From: Burkholderia sp. D-99
GTDB lineage: Bacteria > Pseudomonadota > Gammaproteobacteria > Burkholderiales > Burkholderiaceae
Direction: 5' to 3'
Length of the DNA: 64,000 nt
NCBI RefSeq assembly: GCF_011605345.1
Contig: NZ_JAAOXM010000002.1
Span: 1,426,001-1,490,000, forward strand
The stretch's first letter is position 1, and the number at the start of each line of letters is the position of its first letter. Shown in pieces: positions 60,468-64,000 of this stretch. The position numbers and the translations under genes are program-made. Below the pieces are notes generated by a model, which was not told the origin of the DNA, searched no databases, and saw nothing but the letters and a program-made list of their open reading frames with translations.

Positions 60468-61811
60468 ATGCAGCACACCACCCACACGAGCGCCGCGCCG
60501 GCGCAGGCGGCCGGCACGGTCCGGCGCACCTCGGCGCGCTACAAGATTCTCGCGCTGCTCGCGATCGGCACGATGATCAACTATCTCGACCGTACCGTGC
60601 TGGGGGTGGCTGCGCCGCAGCTCACCAAGGAGCTCGGCATCAACGCGGCCGTGATGGGCATCATGTTTTCCGCGTTTTCGTGGACGTACGTCGCGATGCA
60701 GGTGCCCGGCGGCCTGTTCCTCGACCGCTTCGGCAGCAAGATCACCTATTACTGGTCGATGACGCTGTGGTCGCTGTGCACGTTCCTGCAGGGCTTCGTG
60801 CCGGGCATCGCGACGCTGTTCGCATGCCGGCTCGGGCTCGGCGTGACAGAGGCGCCGTGCTTCCCGACCAACAGCCGGGTCGTTGCGACGTGGTTTCCGC
60901 AGAACGAGCGCGCGATGGCGACCGGCACTTATACCGTCGGCGAGTACATCGGCCTCGCGTTCTTCAGCCCGGTGCTGTTCGCGCTGATGGGTGCGTTCGG
61001 CTGGCGTTCGCTGTTCTGGGTCGTCGGCACGATCGGCATCGTGTTCGGCCTGGTCTGGTGGAAGTTCTATCATGAGCCGCGCAACCATCCGGGCGCCAAC
61101 TCGGAGGAGCTCGCGTATATCGAGGCGGGTGGCGGTCTCGTGCACGGTGCACGCAAGGACGGCGACAAAGGCGGCAAGGGCGAGCAGAAGAAGTTCAGCT
61201 GGGCGATGGCCGGCAAACTGCTGAAGAAGCGCCAGCTCGCAGGCATCTGCCTCGGCCAGTTCGCTGGCAACTCGACGCTCGTGTTCTTCCTGACCTGGTT
61301 CCCGACCTACCTCGCCACCGAGCGCCACATGGGCTGGCTGAAGATCGGCTTCTTCGCGGTGATGCCGTTCATCGCGGCGTCGGTCGGCGTGATGTTCGGC
61401 GGGATCTTCTCCGACTGGCTGCTGCGTCGCGGCAAGTCCGCGAATCTCGCGCGCAAGCTGCCGATCATCGCGGGCCTGCTGCTCGCGTCGACGATCATTC
61501 TCGCGAACTACGTGCAGAGCAACGAGGCCGTGATCGCGATCATGTCGGTCGCGTTCTTCGCTCAGGGGATGGCCGCACTCGGCTGGACGCTCGTGTCGGA
61601 CATTGCGCCGGACGGCCTGCTCGGCGTGACGGGCGGCATCTTCAACTTCGCGGCGAACCTCGCCGGGATCGTCACCCCGCTGGTGGTCGGCTTCATCGTC
61701 GCGTCGACCGGCTCGTTCGTCGGCGCGCTCGTGTTCATCGGCGTGATCGCGCTGGTCGGCGCGGCGTCGTACATCTTCGTCGTCGGCGACATCAAGCGGA
61801 TCGAGCTGTAA
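60468..61811 (+). CDS. MFS permease, likely quinate/shikimate uptake
   Basis: A 447-residue, 12-helix MFS permease of the anion:cation symporter type. It has YKILALLAIGTMINYLDRTVLGV, FSAFSWTYVAMQVPGGLFLDRFG and TEAPCFPTNSRVVATWFPQNERA. The middle loop is Lys/Gly-rich (DGDKGGKGEQKK). It follows aroE after 32 bases and ends in a terminator, so it should import the substrate of this pathway, quinate or shikimate. AGGAG lies eight bases before the start. Confidence 0.9.
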   Translation: MQHTTHTSAAPAQAAGTVRRTSARYKILALLAIGTMINYLDRTVLGVAAPQLTKELGINAAVMGIMFSAFSWTYVAMQVPGGLFLDRFGSKITYYWSMTLWSLCTFLQGFVPGIATLFACRLGLGVTEAPCFPTNSRVVATWFPQNERAMATGTYTVGEYIGLAFFSPVLFALMGAFGWRSLFWVVGTIGIVFGLVWWKFYHEPRNHPGANSEELAYIEAGGGLVHGARKDGDKGGKGEQKKFSWAMAGKLLKKRQLAGICLGQFAGNSTLVFFLTWFPTYLATERHMGWLKIGFFAVMPFIAASVGVMFGGIFSDWLLRRGKSANLARKLPIIAGLLLASTIILANYVQSNEAVIAIMSVAFFAQGMAALGWTLVSDIAPDGLLGVTGGIFNFAANLAGIVTPLVVGFIVASTGSFVGALVFIGVIALVGAASYIFVVGDIKRIEL

Positions 61812-61840
61812 GCACCGGCTCCACGCACATCCAGTGCGTT

Positions 61841-61873
61841 AGCCCGGCAGCCGCAAGGCCGCCGGGCTTTTTT
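61841..61873 (+). terminator. Intrinsic terminator after the MFS gene
   Basis: AGCCCGGC and GCCGGGCT form an 8-bp stem, extended inside the loop by GCC/GGC, and are followed by six T residues. It ends the aroQ-aroE-permease transcript. Confidence 0.93.
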
Positions 61874-61917
61874 GCTTGCACGCGCCGGCGGATCCGCCGG
61901 CTCGCATAGTGCCGCGC

Positions 61918-63027
61918 TTATGCGCGCTGCACCGCGATGCCGAGCGATTCGACCGCCTGCGCGATCGCCGCGACCGCGCGCCGGATATCGTTCGAGTCGA
62001 TCGCGCCGATGCAGCCGACGCGGAACGTCTCGAGCTGCGTGAGCTTGCCCGGATACAGGATGAAGCCCGCGTCACGCACCGCGTCGTAGAAGCGGCGGAA
62101 ATCGTAGGCCGGGTGGTCGGGCGCATGGAACGTGACGATCACCGGCGCCTGCACGCTTGCGTCGAGGAACGGCGTGAAGCCGAGCGCACGCATCGATTCG
62201 ACCAGCGTCCGGCAGTTGTCCACGTAGCGCGCGCCGCGCGCCGGCTGGCCGCCTTCGGCGAGGTACTGGTCGAGCGCGGCGCGCAGTGCGGCGATCACGT
62301 GCGTCGGCGGCGTGAAGCGCCACTGGCCCGTCTTGCGCAGGTACGCGTACTGATCATGGAGATCGAGCGCGAGCGACGGCGAGTTGCCTTCGCTCGCGTC
62401 GAGCGCGTCGCGCCGCACGATCGCGAACCCCATCCCCGGCACGCCTTCTAGACATTTGCCGCTCGCCGAGATCAGCGCATCGATGCCGCTGCCGGCCAGC
62501 GCGATCGGCAGCGCGCCGAACGAGCTCATCGCGTCGACGATCAGCCGCTTGCCGTGACGCCGGCACACGGCGGCGATGTCGTCGAGCGGGTTCAGGATGC
62601 CGGCGCTCGTCTCCAGATGCACCTGCGCGACGTGCGTGATGCGCGGCTCGCGTGCGAACGCGGCTTCGATCGCGGCCGGATCGACGGCCGCGTCCTCGCC
62701 GAACGGCAAGGCGATCGCTTCGATACCGAGCCGGCCGAGGATCTTCAGGATGCGCGTGCAGTACGCGCCGTTGTCGGGCACCAGCACGACGCCGTCTCGC
62801 GGCACCAGCGTGCCGAGCGCGGCTTCGACCGAGAACGTGCCGCTGCCCTGCATCGGTACGCACACGTACTCGTCGCCGCCGTGCGCAATGGCGACGAGAT
62901 CCGCGCAGACGCTGGCCGTCAGTTGATTGAAAGCGGCATCCCACGAGCCCCAGTCATGTTGCATTGCGTGGCGGGTTGTGGCGGACGTGGTGAGCGGGCC
63001 GGGCGTAAGAAGAATCGGATCGGACAT
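61918..63027 (-). CDS. phnW: 2-aminoethylphosphonate:pyruvate aminotransferase
   Basis: A 369-residue PLP-dependent enzyme of class V, which turns 2-aminoethylphosphonate and pyruvate into phosphonoacetaldehyde and alanine. It has [45 protein letters not shown] (the PLP Asp) and the Schiff-base Lys in [12 protein letters not shown]. The start at 63027 begins at [10 protein letters not shown]. It is divergent from phnS, the binding protein for the same compound. Confidence 0.93.
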   Translation of the reverse strand: MSDPILLTPGPLTTSATTRHAMQHDWGSWDAAFNQLTASVCADLVAIAHGGDEYVCVPMQGSGTFSVEAALGTLVPRDGVVLVPDNGAYCTRILKILGRLGIEAIALPFGEDAAVDPAAIEAAFAREPRITHVAQVHLETSAGILNPLDDIAAVCRRHGKRLIVDAMSSFGALPIALAGSGIDALISASGKCLEGVPGMGFAIVRRDALDASEGNSPSLALDLHDQYAYLRKTGQWRFTPPTHVIAALRAALDQYLAEGGQPARGARYVDNCRTLVESMRALGFTPFLDASVQAPVIVTFHAPDHPAYDFRRFYDAVRDAGFILYPGKLTQLETFRVGCIGAIDSNDIRRAVAAIAQAVESLGIAVQRA

Positions 63028-63094
63028 GGTTTTCCCTTGCAAAGGTCGGAAGAAACGCCGGGCGGCATTTCTGAATGACTTGCATGATATTGGC

Positions 63095-63109
63095 AAAATG
63101 TGTCATTTT
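63095..63109. promoter_or_regulatory. AT-rich palindrome in the phnW-phnS promoter
   Basis: AAAATG-TGT-CATTTT is a perfect inverted repeat, 68 bases before phnW and 177 bases before phnS. It is a likely operator for the 2-aminoethylphosphonate genes. No regulator gene is visible within the window. Confidence 0.5.
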
Positions 63110-63285
63110 TTGGAAATTGTGGCACTCGTCACGGGTTTGTCATCGAACGCTGTGATCCTTCGCTTGCCGCGAGAAACCAGACTTCAGCGCGGCGGCGAGG
63201 CAGGCCGTTGATCGGCCTTGCCCGAGATAACAGGAGAGCCGGATCGTGCCCCGGCCATTTGGTGTTCCGCCTACGGAGAAGTGAG

Positions 63286-64000
63286 ATGACACTGCAGAAT
63301 TCCTCGCGCGCCGCTGCCGGCGCGTTCCGCAAGCTTGCGCTGGCCGCCAGCGTCGCCGGTCTGATGGGCGCCGCGTTGCCCGCGCATGCGGCGAGCGCGG
63401 TCGTGCTGTATACGGCAGACGGTCTCGAGAACCTCTATCGCGATGTGCTGCCGGCCTTCGAGAAGAAGGAAGGCGTCAAGGTCAACATCGTGACGGCGGG
63501 CAGCGGCGAAGTCGTCAACCGCGCGAACATCGAGAAGAATTCCCCGAAGGCCGACGTGATCGTCACGCTGCCGCCGTTCATTCAGCAAGCCGGCCAGATG
63601 GGCCTGCTGCAGCCGTACCAGAGCGTGAACTACAAGAACGTGCCGGCCATTGCGAAGGCGGAAGACGGCACGTGGGCGACGTTCGTGAACAACTACTTCT
63701 CGTTCGCGATCAACCCGGACGTCGTGAAGAACCAGCCGAAGACGTTCGCCGACCTGCTGTCGCCGGCCTACGCGGGCAAGGTCGCGTACTCGAACCCGGC
63801 CACGGCCGGCGACGGGATGGCCGTGCTGATCCTGACGACGTCGCTGATGGGCGAGGACAAGGCGTTCGACTACCTCGCGAAGCTGTCGCAAAGCGTGAAG
63901 TTCCACACGAAGGGCACGGGCTACCTGAACGTGCTGCTGTCGCGTAACGAGATCAGCGTCGCGAACGGCGACCTGCAGATGGACCTCGACGACGCCGAAC
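63286..64000 (+). CDS. phnS: 2-aminoethylphosphonate ABC transporter binding protein (partial)
   Basis: The first 238 codons of a periplasmic binding protein; the gene runs off the window. A signal peptide (about 1-36, ending PAHAA) is followed by VVLYTADGLENLYRDVLPAFEKKEGVKVN and GSGEVVNRANIEKN, typical of PhnS/iron-type binding proteins. FVNNYFSFAINPDVV and VAYSNPATAGDGMAV also fit. The sequence ends in LQMDLDDAE. The ribosome site ACGGAG lies about seven bases before the start. The rest of the transporter (phnT, phnU, phnV) should follow outside the window. Confidence 0.93.
   Translation, partial: MTLQNSSRAAAGAFRKLALAASVAGLMGAALPAHAASAVVLYTADGLENLYRDVLPAFEKKEGVKVNIVTAGSGEVVNRANIEKNSPKADVIVTLPPFIQQAGQMGLLQPYQSVNYKNVPAIAKAEDGTWATFVNNYFSFAINPDVVKNQPKTFADLLSPAYAGKVAYSNPATAGDGMAVLILTTSLMGEDKAFDYLAKLSQSVKFHTKGTGYLNVLLSRNEISVANGDLQMDLDDAE

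Overview
The window is GC-rich, with the third-codon G/C bias, dense packing and gene families (CeoR/LlpE/CeoA/CeoB/OpcM efflux operon, DUF4148, DUF3579, DUF2167, PhnS/PhnW) of a Burkholderia, most likely the Burkholderia cepacia complex. The gene mix is mostly catabolic, transport and regulatory, with no ribosomal or tRNA genes seen. That suits a secondary chromosome, but this is an inference. No transposase, phage genes or CRISPR array were seen.

1-5 kb: the end of selD, a LysE exporter and a purine nucleoside permease (NUP) gene. A less GC-biased two-gene cassette follows on the minus strand: a leaderless M35-like metallopeptidase and a secreted OmpA-like protein. Behind the cassette lies the 3' end of a second, otherwise lost NUP copy. 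A DUF4148 gene has two palindromic repeats in its leader. 5.5-13.7 kb: LysR regulator CeoR, divergent from the RND multidrug efflux operon llpE-ceoA-ceoB-opcM, closed by a strong terminator. 13.7-17.4 kb: a TetR/tautomerase pair, a LysR/PACE-efflux pair and an alpha/beta hydrolase.

17.6-22.8 kb: a DctB/DctD-like two-component system beside a 2-hydroxycarboxylate transporter. The transporter has a textbook sigma-54 promoter with two palindromic upstream sites. 23-29.4 kb: a MetQ/MetN/MetI-type importer interleaved with two flavin-dependent monooxygenase-type genes and an unrecognised protein, probably for organosulfur scavenging. 30.3-35.1 kb: a zinc-starvation operon behind a Zur-like palindrome, made of a COG0523 GTPase, FolE2, a PTPS-like protein, a gamma-carbonic anhydrase and a dihydroorotase-like enzyme. 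35-39 kb: Lrp/LysE, an XRE regulator and a DUF2167/site-2-protease pair.

39.2-46.8 kb: D-glucarate/galactarate use, with an MFS permease, galactarate dehydratase GarD, keto-deoxyglucarate dehydratase KdgD and ketoglutarate semialdehyde dehydrogenase. The genes share a palindromic operator-like sequence in both divergent promoter regions. A VapBC toxin-antitoxin pair and an orphan gene sit inside the set. 46.9-50.1 kb: an Lrp regulator divergent from a LivK-type binding protein and a fused peptide-deformylase-like/class IV aminotransferase. 50-56.7 kb: small enzymes, DoxX, an MHS-type permease, a second orphan LivK-type protein and a PAS-AraC regulator. 57-61.8 kb: quinate/shikimate metabolism, with a 3-dehydroshikimate dehydratase/HPPD-like fusion divergent from aroQ-aroE and an MFS permease. 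61.9-64 kb: 2-aminoethylphosphonate use, with phnW divergent from phnS, which runs off the window.
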